64,000 bases of DNA. It comes from Amycolatopsis benzoatilytica AK 16/65. Lineage in GTDB: Bacteria; Actinomycetota; Actinomycetes; Mycobacteriales; Pseudonocardiaceae. The notes beneath the pieces were generated by a model. It saw nothing but the letters and a program-made list of their open reading frames with translations, was not told the DNA's origin and did not search any database. The stretch spans positions 7,008,387 through 7,072,386 of the forward strand of contig NZ_KB912942.1 of assembly GCF_000383915.1 (NCBI RefSeq), in the 5' to 3' direction. The first letter of the stretch is position 1. Each line of letters opens with the position of its first letter. Shown here piece after piece: positions 16,034 to 23,844 of this stretch. Position numbers and translations under genes: made by a program.

Positions 16034-17296
16034 TCAGAGCAACTCGCGATTGCCGAGGTAGGGACGCAACACCTCAGGGACGCGAACCTCGTGATCCTTC
16101 GTCTGGTAGTTCTCAATTACAGCAGCGAGCAGACGCGGAGTCGCTACGGCAGTGTTGTTCAGCGTGTGCACGAAACGGACCTTGCCCTCAGCGTCGCGGT
16201 ACCGCAGGTTCGCCCGACGAGCTTGCCAATCATGCAGTGTTGAACAGCTGTGCGTCTCGCGCAGCATATCCAGCGATGGGAACCAGGTGTTGATGTCGTT
16301 CATGCGGAACTTGCCAAGTCCCATATCACCGGTTGCGCACTCTACAACCTCGTAGTGCAGCCCCAAGTCCTGAAGGATCCGTTCGGCAGACGCCAGCAAC
16401 TCCGCGTGCCACCGGGCCGATTCAGCCGCGTCGGCTTCACAGAGTACGAACTGCTCGACCTTCTCGAACTGATGTACCCGCAAAAGGCCACGAACATCTC
16501 GGCTGGCGCTGCCAATCTCACGTCGAAAGCACGGTGATATACCGGCGTACAGGATCGGGAGACGGTTTTTGTCTAGGATCTCGCCCGAGTGCAGTCCCAC
16601 CAAGGCCACTTCGGCAGTGCCGGCAAGAAACGCGTTGTCCGCCGGGAGTTCGTACGTTTCCTCCCTGCCTTTCGGAAACATCCCACTTCCGACCAGCGGC
16701 GCTTCCTTGACAAGCGCCGGAACGGAAATTGGAGTGAATCCCTTGGTTGTAAGCAGATCCAGCGCGTAGGAGTGCAACGCGCGCTCCAACAGGACCAAGT
16801 CGCCGGTCAGGGCGTATGCGCGCTCACCAGCCACCTTGCGCGCCCTGGCGAATTCCGCCCAGCCACGCTTCTCGGCCAGCTCAACATGATCCAGTGGCGG
16901 GAAATCGAATTCCGGCCTCTGCCCCCAAGTCTTGATGGTCACGTTCGCGGACTCATCGGGACCGACGGGGGCCTCGTCCCACGGAATGTTGGGCGTGATC
17001 AACAAAAGGTCGGTGAGGCGTGCGTTGCTTTCGTCGAGTGCGTCACGGAGCTGCTTCAGCTGCGCGTCCAGCTCATTGCTTTCCGCGCGCAGCTCCTCAC
17101 GCTGAGTAGCATCGGCCTTCGCGAACCCCTTCGACAGCGTTCGCTTTCGGGCCTGGCCTTGGTCGAGTTCATGTTGCAGCTTGCGGGTCGTCTCATCGAG
17201 GGCGAGCAACTCGTCGACATCCAGGCCGACGCCCTTAACGCGGACGGCTTCCTTCACCGCATCGGGGTTGTCCCGGATGAAGCGCTTGTCAAGCAT
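16034..17296 (-). CDS. serS: Seryl-tRNA synthetase
   Basis: 420 residues, the normal length. The N-terminal antiparallel coiled-coil arm that grips the tRNA-Ser long variable arm spans roughly residues 30-110. The class II core follows, with motif 2 (CFRREIGSASRDVRGLLRVH) and a motif 3 region (HTLNNTAVATPRLLAAVIENYQ, whose TLNNTAVATPR differs from the TLNGS-type sequence usual in bacterial housekeeping enzymes). It faces the biosynthetic operon convergently in a block of accessory genes, so it is probably a second copy. Possible roles are self-resistance to a product that hits SerRS (albomycin clusters carry such a paralogue) or supply of seryl-tRNA to a biosynthetic step (as in valanimycin). 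It could still be the sole copy; only the rest of the genome would tell. Confidence 0.93.
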   Translation of the reverse strand: MLDKRFIRDNPDAVKEAVRVKGVGLDVDELLALDETTRKLQHELDQGQARKRTLSKGFAKADATQREELRAESNELDAQLKQLRDALDESNARLTDLLLITPNIPWDEAPVGPDESANVTIKTWGQRPEFDFPPLDHVELAEKRGWAEFARARKVAGERAYALTGDLVLLERALHSYALDLLTTKGFTPISVPALVKEAPLVGSGMFPKGREETYELPADNAFLAGTAEVALVGLHSGEILDKNRLPILYAGISPCFRREIGSASRDVRGLLRVHQFEKVEQFVLCEADAAESARWHAELLASAERILQDLGLHYEVVECATGDMGLGKFRMNDINTWFPSLDMLRETHSCSTLHDWQARRANLRYRDAEGKVRFVHTLNNTAVATPRLLAAVIENYQTKDHEVRVPEVLRPYLGNRELL

Positions 17297-17503
17297 GGTA
17301 TGCGTCAGTCCTCGAATCGATCCTGGTCATGGCTACACGCTGCCGCCAGGACGCTACCAGCCGCAGCAGATACCCCACGGGCCGACCTGGCGTTCCAACT
17401 GTAGGTCGTCGTCAACGCGTTACGCAGGTGGTTTACTGCCGATCTTGCTGGCGAAGCCGGGGTGGACCGCGTCGGCTAGCAAGCTCCACGCCCGTGGAAC
17501 GGG

Positions 17504-18541
17504 TCAGTCCACGCCTGCGCTGACGGTCCAGCCATCGTGGAACGCGGTGAGGTTGGCCCCGAAGTCGGCAAGCCCAGGACGTCCGGTATCGCGCCACCTG
17601 GTGGTCCACGTGAGGAGTACGTCGATGGCGTCAGGATCGCCAGCGGTGATCATGGTGGTGGCGGTCCTGGTGTCGGTGAGGGCGGCTCCGGTGGGGTGGG
17701 CGTGGCCGATGCGCCAGGTGGGGTCGCCGAGCGCAGCGGTGGTGAGTCCGTCGGGTTGGGTGGTGAGCAGCCAGGCGCGGAAGTCGGCGGCGGGCTCGCC
17801 CGGTTCCAGGGGGCCGCTGATCTCGCGCCGTTTGGTGGCCAGGTTGTCGAGTAGGTGCTGTCCCTGGAGGTATTGCTCGGGGCTGCGTAGCCATGGGCTG
17901 GATAGCCAGGAGGCTCGGCCGGTGTCGTCTCGGCAGGCGACGTCGATGCCGTAGGGCGGGATGAGCCATTGGTCGAGTTCTTGGCCGTGCATCTCGACGA
18001 ACCCCGCGGGGAAGAGTTGGTCGATGTACGGGGTGGTGTCGTCGGTGAGCCTGATGCGGGTGCCGATTCCGCTTTTGCTGATCGGTGCCAACGCGATCGG
18101 TGCGACGATCACGCCGTTGAAGGCGAGCTGGGTGATCCAGGCGGCGGGCAGGTGTGGGGCGGTGGCCCAGGCGATGATGCGGTCGAACGGGCCGTGTTCG
18201 GGGGCTCCTTGGACGCCGTCGGCACGCAGGACGGTGGTGTTGGGGTAGCCGTGGGCCGGTAGGAGCGTGCGGGCGCGGTCGACGAGTTCGGTGACGACGT
18301 CGACGCTGACGATGTGGCCCTCGGCGCCGGCGAGGTGGGCGAGCAGGGCGGTGGAGTAACCGGTACCGGTGCCGATTTCCAGCACGGTCATGCCGGGTTG
18401 GAGGTCGAGGCGGTTGATCAGGTCGGCGATGATCTGTTGTGACGAGCTTTGCGCGACGAGGGTGCCGTCGGTGCGGCGGACGAAGGCGTCTTCGTCGATG
18501 GCGGCCAGCGCGGCGGTGAGGGCGGGCGAGTAACTGGGCAT
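17504..18541 (-). CDS. PIMT-like O-methyltransferase of the lasso cluster (aspartimide-forming)
   Basis: 345 residues from ATG 18541, favoured by an AAAGGATC site; an in-frame ATG at 18604 would overlap the B2 gene by 35 nt. The N-terminal two thirds match protein-L-isoaspartate O-methyltransferase, with SAM motif VLEIGTGTGYS (about residues 53-63) and VAQSSSQQIIADL. The C-terminal ~120-residue extension (from about residue 220) is typical of PIMT homologues in peptide natural-product clusters rather than of repair PIMTs. In cellulonodin-2 and lihuanodin clusters such enzymes methylate a ring Asp that then collapses to an aspartimide. It is the last gene of the minus-strand lasso set, and the precursor has the matching Asp-Thr. 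Confidence 0.88.
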   Translation of the reverse strand: MPSYSPALTAALAAIDEDAFVRRTDGTLVAQSSSQQIIADLINRLDLQPGMTVLEIGTGTGYSTALLAHLAGAEGHIVSVDVVTELVDRARTLLPAHGYPNTTVLRADGVQGAPEHGPFDRIIAWATAPHLPAAWITQLAFNGVIVAPIALAPISKSGIGTRIRLTDDTTPYIDQLFPAGFVEMHGQELDQWLIPPYGIDVACRDDTGRASWLSSPWLRSPEQYLQGQHLLDNLATKRREISGPLEPGEPAADFRAWLLTTQPDGLTTAALGDPTWRIGHAHPTGAALTDTRTATTMITAGDPDAIDVLLTWTTRWRDTGRPGLADFGANLTAFHDGWTVSAGVD

Positions 18542-18569
18542 AGTGATCCTTTGTGGGCGGAATGCGGGG

Positions 18570-18992
18570 TTATATGCGGACGAGGACGTGGTAGGGGCGG
18601 TCACGGTGCTCGGGCTCGCCGACCGGGTGCCCGTCGAGCTCGACCCAGGCGTGTGAGGCGTAGGGCATGAGGCGTGCGCCGATGCACCACTGGACCGAAC
18701 GGCGGTGGAGCCCGGCGAGGATGACGGTGGCCAGGGAGCGTTCCAGGCAGGCCACGCGGCCCGCGCGGTGGCGGGCGGCGGCGCGGATGGCGCTGGTCAT
18801 GCTGGTCGCCTCGGCGAGGGTCGCGGGTCGGCGGCATCGTCGGGTGGTCCAGCGGGCGAGGGCGAGGACGCGGCCGAAGCGGAGCCGGAGAAGGCTGCTG
18901 GCCAGGATGAGGCACAGCGGCGCGAGCAGCCGGTCGCTTCGGCTCGCTGGCGATGTGCGGCCGGTGGCGTCGAGTGCCATGGGGGTGCTCAT
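18570..18992 (-). CDS. Lasso peptide B2 leader peptidase (transglutaminase-like)
   Basis: 140 residues, the normal size of a stand-alone B2 protein. The Cys-His-Asp protease triad is visible: Cys82 (VACLERSLA), His114 (YASHAWVELDG) and Asp120. B2 cuts the leader from the precursor after the RRE protein presents it. The gene starts 5 nt downstream of the B1 stop; ATG 18980 is an alternative start. The N-terminal region (residues 20-50) is hydrophobic and basic, as common in this family. Confidence 0.9.
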   Translation of the reverse strand: MSTPMALDATGRTSPASRSDRLLAPLCLILASSLLRLRFGRVLALARWTTRRCRRPATLAEATSMTSAIRAAARHRAGRVACLERSLATVILAGLHRRSVQWCIGARLMPYASHAWVELDGHPVGEPEHRDRPYHVLVRI

Positions 18993-18997
18993 GGCGG

Positions 18998-19264
18998 TCA
19001 GCCGGTGGTGTCGAGCAGTCCGCGGTCGCGAAGCTGGGCGACCAGGGTGGTGACGTCGGCGCGGACGCGGTCGGGTGGGGCGTCGAAGCGGGCGGTCAGG
19101 TCGCGGGTGATCTGCTCAACGCTGTGGCCGTCGGACAGGGCTTTCCAGATGGCGCTGCCGGTGGGGTTGATGCCGTACAACCGGCCTCGCTCGGTGTCCA
19201 GGAGCACTGTTCCGTCGGTGGTGCTGACGTGGTGCACGTTCGGTGCGGGTGCGAGGGCGTTCAC
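18998..19264 (-). CDS. Lasso peptide B1 protein (PqqD-like RiPP recognition element)
   Basis: 88 residues from the GTG that overlaps the cyclase stop (GTGA). The PqqD-like fold is recognisable: beta strands (HHVSTTDGTVLLDTERGRLYGIN) followed by the helix NPTGSAIWKAL and then EQITRDLTARF and VRADVTTLVAQLRDRGLL. B1 binds the conserved YxxPxL leader motif and delivers the precursor to B2 and the cyclase. A longer frame reading upstream is antisense noise within the cyclase gene. Confidence 0.9.
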   Translation of the reverse strand: MNALAPAPNVHHVSTTDGTVLLDTERGRLYGINPTGSAIWKALSDGHSVEQITRDLTARFDAPPDRVRADVTTLVAQLRDRGLLDTTG

Positions 19265-21150
19265 TGTTGTTCCTCCTGTGGGGTGTGAGGTTCCCACCAT
19301 CCGGTGGGGTCGAGGGTGTCCAGGGTGCGTAGCCAGGTTTCGGTGGCGATGACCGCGCCGAGCCCGCCGAGCGGGGCGGTCGCGCCGGCCAAACCGAGTC
19401 GCAGGGCCTCGCGGGGGCCGTCGGGGTTGAGGATGTCCAGGTCGGCGAGCCGTGGATGGGCCAGCAGCGCCCGGAGTGTGTCGGCGTTGGCGCGCAGGCC
19501 GTGGTACTCGCAGGCGGTGTAGTCGCCCTTGGTGCGCCGGTCCAGTAGACCGGCTGGCATAAGGTCGCCGACGGCGGCGGCCAGCAGCGGTTTCGCTTGG
19601 TCGACGGTGGTGCGCTCGACGGCGGTGACGGTCAGGCAGGCGTTGATGACCTGGTTGTCCAGGAAAGGCGCCTGCACGGGGGTGCCCAGGGCTCGAGTGA
19701 TCTGGCTGAAGCCGCGGGTGGCCGCGCCGTGCCAGCGGATCGCGCGCTGCGCGACCGCGTCCGCGCAGTCGGGACGAATGCCGTTCGGGAGCTGGGCCGC
19801 TGCGGCATAGAGTCGGCCGGCCAGTCCTCGCCGGGTGCGCAGGGTTCCCCATGAGGCTGCTGGGGACAACGCGGCCCAGGCAAGGTGTTCGGCCAGTGTC
19901 CGCCGGGCTGGGGTGGTCAGGTGGGGGTTGGTGAGCTGGTCGGCGAGGTGCCGGAGCGTGTCGGGCCAGGACGTGCGGGCTAGTTTGTGCGCGGCGCGGC
20001 GAACCTGGCGGGCTGGATGGTGCCGCAGGCGTGCCCATCCGCTGGTTTCGTGGCGCAGTGATCGCCGATGTCGGGCGCGGGCGAGGTCGCCCAGGTAGGT
20101 CAGGCCCGGCGCGGTGAGGACGACATCGCCGCCGTCGCCGGTCAGGTGGCACTGGCTGTGGTGAGCGAGTGCCGGGGTGAGGCGGTGCCGGGTCCTGGCG
20201 ATGATCACCGTGTCGAGGCTGGGTTCGTCGGTGACCGGCGTGGAGTCCATCGCGGTGAACGGGAGCGTGGTGTCGTCGCCGGCCATGACGACGTGGTGCA
20301 GCCGGGGCTCGGTGACCGCGATGCTGCGGGCGAAGTGGACGTCCTCGTCGTTGATCGCGTACGGGTCGGCGTAGGTGACGGCGACCGGCACGCCGCCGGC
20401 CTGGGCGGCGAGCACGGCGAGGGTGGAGGAGTCCAGGCCCCCGGACAGGTCCGTGCTCAGGTTGCTCGCGCCGTGTACCCGGCGGTCGACGGCGGTCCGC
20501 AGGGCGTCACGAAGGAGGGAGCGTGCTTCCTCGGTGTTGGCCGGTTGCACCGTGCTCGTGAGTCGGCGCGTTTGGGCGGGGCGCTGTGGGTGCAGTGCCA
20601 GCGCGTGGGCGGGGCCGGTGCGTTCGACGCCGCGAAACACGCTGGCCGGTCCGAACGGATCGGGAAGATCGGGGAGGAACAGGCCCGCCGCGACGGCTGC
20701 GGGGTTGACGCCTTCGCCGAGGTTTCGGTGGTGGAGGGCGGCCAGCGGGAGCGCGTTGGAGGCGAACAGGGTGCCCTCGCCGAAGCGGATGTGGAAGACC
20801 GGGTGCAGGCCGGCGCGGTCGGTGAGCACGTGCACGGTGTGACCGTCGTCGGCCACCACGGCGTAGGAGCCCGGTAGTTCTTGCAGAACGTCGAGCCGGG
20901 ACTCGGACACCGCGGCCCGCAGGACGTGGTGGAGTTCGTCATCGGTTGCCAGGCAGGTGCCCAGGAACGTCGCCCGCACAGGGTATTCGGTGACGGTCCG
21001 CACCTCGTGTGCTCCCCAGTCGCCGACTGTCCACAATGGTCTTGAGGATGCCCATACGGGCGTGCGCCCGGTGGGTAGCGTCGGTGGTTGCGGTGTTGGT
21101 CCAACCCAACCGAGGAAACATCGGGGTGCTGCGGTGCCAGTGCCAGTCAT
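19261..21150 (-). CDS. Lasso peptide macrolactam synthetase (C protein, asparagine-synthetase-like)
   Basis: 629 residues from ATG 21150. The N-terminal half has the glutamine-amidotransferase fold without its N-terminal catalytic Cys, as in lasso C proteins. The C-terminal half carries the ATP-pyrophosphatase PP-loop SGGLDSS (residues about 236-242) and the later TGDGGDVVLT. The enzyme adenylates an Asp or Glu side chain of the core and joins it to the N-terminal amine. It lies 74 nt downstream of the precursor gene and overlaps B1 by 4 nt. An in-frame ATG at 21216 is possible but poorly placed. Confidence 0.93.
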   Translation of the reverse strand: MTGTGTAAPRCFLGWVGPTPQPPTLPTGRTPVWASSRPLWTVGDWGAHEVRTVTEYPVRATFLGTCLATDDELHHVLRAAVSESRLDVLQELPGSYAVVADDGHTVHVLTDRAGLHPVFHIRFGEGTLFASNALPLAALHHRNLGEGVNPAAVAAGLFLPDLPDPFGPASVFRGVERTGPAHALALHPQRPAQTRRLTSTVQPANTEEARSLLRDALRTAVDRRVHGASNLSTDLSGGLDSSTLAVLAAQAGGVPVAVTYADPYAINDEDVHFARSIAVTEPRLHHVVMAGDDTTLPFTAMDSTPVTDEPSLDTVIIARTRHRLTPALAHHSQCHLTGDGGDVVLTAPGLTYLGDLARARHRRSLRHETSGWARLRHHPARQVRRAAHKLARTSWPDTLRHLADQLTNPHLTTPARRTLAEHLAWAALSPAASWGTLRTRRGLAGRLYAAAAQLPNGIRPDCADAVAQRAIRWHGAATRGFSQITRALGTPVQAPFLDNQVINACLTVTAVERTTVDQAKPLLAAAVGDLMPAGLLDRRTKGDYTACEYHGLRANADTLRALLAHPRLADLDILNPDGPREALRLGLAGATAPLGGLGAVIATETWLRTLDTLDPTGWWEPHTPQEEQQ

Positions 21151-21224
21151 CGGGAACCCTTGCGTGCCAAGGAGCGGAGGCGGCCCGAACACGCATGGTT
21201 CGGGCCGCCTCGGCATCGGGCCGG

Positions 21225-21347
21225 TCAGTAGTAGCGGGCGGTGTTCATGTCAGCCGTGTCGTCGGCGGCGTTGCCGAGGGTGAACTCGGTGACCTCGCCG
21301 AGGTCGGTCAGCTCCGGCGGCTCGTAGGGCTGGGTGTCCACATCCAT
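21225..21347 (-). CDS. Lasso peptide precursor (40 aa) with predicted core GNAADDTADMNTARYY
   Basis: A short ORF immediately upstream of the cyclase, with an excellent ribosome site (GAGAGGAGGTG before ATG 21347). The leader fits the lasso consensus exactly: Tyr8-x2-Pro11-x-Leu13-x3-Gly17-x5-Thr23-x. Cleavage after Leu24 would release a 16-residue core starting with Gly25. Core Gly1 and Asp9 are correctly spaced for a nine-residue macrolactam, leaving a seven-residue tail MNTARYY with bulky Tyr-Tyr at the end as possible plug. Asp6-Thr7 lies inside the ring and is the expected PIMT target for aspartimide formation. The ATG shares its A with the stop of the upstream gene (TGATG). Core and modification are predictions; the gene itself is well supported. 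Confidence 0.9.
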   Translation of the reverse strand: MDVDTQPYEPPELTDLGEVTEFTLGNAADDTADMNTARYY

Positions 21348-21811
21348 CACCTCCTCTCCGTGTCGGTGGGTGGCGCGGTGGTCGGGGGTTCCTGGGACGG
21401 CCACACCGGCTCGCGTGCCGGTGCCGCCACGCCCGGCGGCGGCTTGCGGTGACGGGGTGCCCGCGACGTCCTGACGGGAGGAGGCGGGCGGATCTGGACG
21501 CGGCCAGGCTCGGTGAGGATCTCGTCAACGACCTTCACGACGGTTTCGGCGCGGCTCCAGAGGGCTTCTGGCTCGGCGAACGGGTTGGCCGGGTCGAAGA
21601 CGTTGGGGACTTGGGTGGCGATAGCGCACTCCGGTCCGCGGATCATCACCGATTCGACGCAGCCGTCGCGGAATCGCGTGGCGAGCAGTCCGTCGACATA
21701 GCCGAGGAGGTTGGGAAGGGGGACCACCGCGAAACCAATGGCCCGCAGCCGGGCGATGCGGTCGATCGCGGCACGCTCGTCATCGGCGGCCTGGCTGGCG
21801 TCGTCGTTCAT
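21347..21811 (-). CDS. Hypothetical protein upstream of lasso precursor
   Basis: 154 residues from ATG 21811, overlapping the upstream stop by 4 nt (ATGA). The N-terminal ~105 residues look globular (ERAAIDRIARLRAIGFAVV..., EALWSRAETVVKVVDEIL). The last ~45 are Pro/Arg-rich and probably disordered. No known domain recognised. Its stop is shared with the lasso precursor start (TGATG), so precursor translation may be coupled to it. It may be a mobile-element gene rather than a lasso gene. Confidence 0.7.
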   Translation of the reverse strand: MNDDASQAADDERAAIDRIARLRAIGFAVVPLPNLLGYVDGLLATRFRDGCVESVMIRGPECAIATQVPNVFDPANPFAEPEALWSRAETVVKVVDEILTEPGRVQIRPPPPVRTSRAPRHRKPPPGVAAPAREPVWPSQEPPTTAPPTDTERR

Positions 21812-22476
21812 CGCGTCCCACCACCTGATCCGCCGTCCTGCCCGAACGGCAGCCGCGCCAGGCCCGCAGCCCCGGCATGAGGCGATCGGCGGTACGCGGG
21901 CGTGACCGCTTCGGCGAGGACGTGCTGGACTGCTCGCGCGCTGGGCACTGACCAGCCCACTGCGCGAGGATGCATGCGCCATCGGTAGGGCAGGTGGCCG
22001 TGTGTCGTGGGAGGCAGCGCGATCCATGTCCCCCTGCGCCGGACGCCGATACCGGGCTGCTGGGCGAGATCGAGTCGTATTGGTTCGCCGGGGCTGGTCA
22101 GCAGTAGCCAGGTGCCGAACGGGGTGACAACGGTCGGTGGCAGGCAGTCAGCGGCACGCAGCGGCTGCGTGAGACCCGCTCCCAGCGCGGCGGGGATTTC
22201 AAGCGCGTCGACGACGGGGCCGCAGGCTAGCAGGATCGCGTAGGGACGCCGCGTCCACACCTCGCACGCGAGGTCGGTGTCCGCGATGCCGGCGTCGCTC
22301 CACGGGTGGGCGATGGGTTCTAGACCGTCAGCGTGCGGGTGGCCATGCCAATGGCGGGACCCGTGGACTTGATAGGTACCCGGCTGGATGTGCCATCCGT
22401 GCTCGACGTAGTCCATGGCGGCGTCGCGGATCTCACCGAGCAGCCTGCCCGGTTCGGGGTGAAACCGCCCGATCAC
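21808..22476 (-). CDS. Primase/polymerase-N-like small protein
   Basis: 222 residues from a GTG overlapping the upstream stop (GTGA). The central stretch ACGPVVDALEIPAALGAGL followed by TPFGTWLLLTSPG resembles the N-terminal bifunctional DNA primase/polymerase-like proteins of actinomycete elements, and is clearly related to the product at 22892-23401 (VGQALDAVTMPATLGASVL, GGGTWWTFLTAP). Catalytic residues of a true Prim-Pol were not identified, so activity is uncertain. It belongs to the element operon that ends in the lasso genes. Confidence 0.65.
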   Translation of the reverse strand: MIGRFHPEPGRLLGEIRDAAMDYVEHGWHIQPGTYQVHGSRHWHGHPHADGLEPIAHPWSDAGIADTDLACEVWTRRPYAILLACGPVVDALEIPAALGAGLTQPLRAADCLPPTVVTPFGTWLLLTSPGEPIRLDLAQQPGIGVRRRGTWIALPPTTHGHLPYRWRMHPRAVGWSVPSARAVQHVLAEAVTPAYRRSPHAGAAGLARLPFGQDGGSGGGTR

Positions 22477-22727
22477 GACATCGTCCTGTGTGGAGTGTCT
22501 GTCGTGGCTACGATCTCTCCGTCGATCACGTCGGTGGACTGGCCGGTGTCGAGGGCGCGGTGCGCTCGCTGGAGGAACTCCTCGCCGATCGCGATCAGCT
22601 CTGCGCCGAGCCCGTGGAGGTCGTGGTCATCCAGCGTGTTGTTGATCAGGGGCAGCGCGCTGGCGGCCAGGGCCTGGTTGATGCGTGCCACGCGCGCCAA
22701 GAACTCTCGATCGTCCCGCGCCACCAT
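22473..22727 (-). CDS. Small hypothetical protein, 84 aa
   Basis: Predicted all-helical for residues 1-65 (REFLARVARINQALAASALP, LGAELIAIGEEFLQRAHRAL) with a short polar tail. No domain recognised. The ATG at 22727 shares its A with the stop of a 39-residue ORF upstream, and its stop overlaps the next GTG, so it sits in a chain of translationally coupled genes. Confidence 0.65.
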   Translation of the reverse strand: MVARDDREFLARVARINQALAASALPLINNTLDDHDLHGLGAELIAIGEEFLQRAHRALDTGQSTDVIDGEIVATTDTPHRTMS

Positions 22728-22846
22728 CAGTAGCCGCCTGCCGCGAGCTGATCAGCGGTCGCGGTCCGACCCGAGCCGAGGTGCGCACGCGTCGTCGAGG
22801 GGATCGCGCGCACCTCGGCGTGGGTGGCGTCGTGCACGGCGCTCAC
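22727..22846 (-). CDS. Very small ORF, 39 aa, with strong ribosome site
   Basis: GTG at 22846 preceded by GGAGGT with good spacing; the stop forms TGATG with the next start. The product begins VSAVHDATHAEV and ends LAAGGY. It fills the otherwise unexplained gap between the 84-residue gene and the primase-like gene. Coupling on the 3' side and the ribosome site support translation; no function can be suggested. Confidence 0.5.
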   Translation of the reverse strand: MSAVHDATHAEVRAIPSTTRAHLGSGRTATADQLAAGGY

Positions 22847-22891
22847 GAGAACCTCCGGGACGTGGCTCGGATTCAGGGCGGCGGACGGCGG

Positions 22892-23401
22892 TCAGCCGTT
22901 GTCGGCGGAGGCCAGGTGGTCGACCACGCGCCGGGTCGCGCCGATGACGACCGACCACGGCGGCAAGTCCCGGTGTGGCTGGGGTGGTGAGATCCACTGC
23001 GACGATTCGCCGTCCCCGATGTGTTTGGGGACGATCACGTGCGCGCCCCGAGGCGTGAGGTGGACCTTTCGGGCGTGCAGTTCGGCGGGAAGGTCGGGCC
23101 GAGACCTGGCTGCGGGGGCGGTGAGGAACGTCCACCACGTGCCACCGCCGGGGTCGGCGATCACCGGGCCGGCGAGCATGGAGATCTGCAGTTCGGCCAG
23201 CACGCTGGCACCAAGCGTGGCGGGCATGGTCACGGCGTCCAGCGCCTGCCCGACAGCCACCGCCAGCCTGCGCGGCGTCACGTCGATCGTGACCGGCCAG
23301 CCGAGGAGTTCCTCGTACTGGGTGCGGGCGGCGGCCAGGTCACGCAGCCACTGGGGTGCGGCGGGTGTGCTGGTCTGGGGGCGTGGCATCGCGATGGTCA
23401 T
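22892..23401 (-). CDS. Primase/polymerase-N-like small protein (paralogue of the 21808-22476 product)
   Basis: 169 residues from ATG 23401, chosen for the GGAGGT just upstream (a longer frame to 23569 exists). It shares with its downstream paralogue the pattern ALDAVTMPATLGASVL, then a hydrophobic GTWWTFLTAPAA and a Pro-rich segment before VHLTPRGAHVIVPKH. This matches short actinomycete proteins annotated as bifunctional primase/polymerase-like. It may serve replication or maintenance of the element. Two related genes in one operon suggest duplication. Confidence 0.65.
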   Translation of the reverse strand: MTIAMPRPQTSTPAAPQWLRDLAAARTQYEELLGWPVTIDVTPRRLAVAVGQALDAVTMPATLGASVLAELQISMLAGPVIADPGGGTWWTFLTAPAARSRPDLPAELHARKVHLTPRGAHVIVPKHIGDGESSQWISPPQPHRDLPPWSVVIGATRRVVDHLASADNG

Positions 23402-23837
23402 GGCTGACCTCCAAGGGAGATGCCGCTGGTGCAGCGGCGCGGGAAGCGATCTCGGCCACCGAGGGCCGTGCGGGCGGATCGAGCTGAAGGTGCTGGCGGA
23501 CAGCCGGCGTGCCGGCTTGGTGCGGCACCACCGGTTGGTTGGCTCGTGCGCTGGGACGGGCGGCGACATCGCCGTGTTCGCCGCCGCCGAGCCGGTCGAA
23601 GCTGAGTAGCGCGTCTCGCACGGCTGCGCGCAGGCGCCCGGCTTCCAGGGGAGTTAGCAGCCATGGCCCCGGCGAGGATGGAGTCAGGGCGACCCCGTTC
23701 GTTGTGAGTTGGACGCGCAGGCGTGCTCGTCGGCCGCGCCCGTCACGGCAGCGGACCGTCCATAGGTCGGCGTCACGCTGCCATCCCAACCGGGCCAGGA
23801 GTCGGATTACCGATGTCGTGCGCTGGTGCCTGCCCAT
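23340..23837 (-). CDS. Hypothetical protein, 165 aa
   Basis: ATG 23837 follows a short gap after the membrane-protein gene. Residues 1-95 form a compact basic region (MGRHQRTTSVIRLLARLGW, DADLWTVRCRDGRGRRARLRVQLTTNGVAL, PWLLTPLEAGRLRAAVRDAL). The rest is low-complexity Ala/Pro/His. The 3' end overlaps the following gene by 62 nt, longer than other overlaps in this operon, so the true C-terminus is uncertain. No family recognised. Confidence 0.55.
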   Translation of the reverse strand: MGRHQRTTSVIRLLARLGWQRDADLWTVRCRDGRGRRARLRVQLTTNGVALTPSSPGPWLLTPLEAGRLRAAVRDALLSFDRLGGGEHGDVAARPSARANQPVVPHQAGTPAVRQHLQLDPPARPSVAEIASRAAAPAASPLEVSHDHRDATPPDQHTRRTPVAA

Positions 23838-23844
23838 CGTGGGG

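Noticed and set aside
21151..21216. 22-residue N-terminal extension of the lasso cyclase
   Set aside because: It nearly abuts the precursor stop, is Pro-rich and has no ribosome site; ATG 21150 gives the usual family N-terminus.
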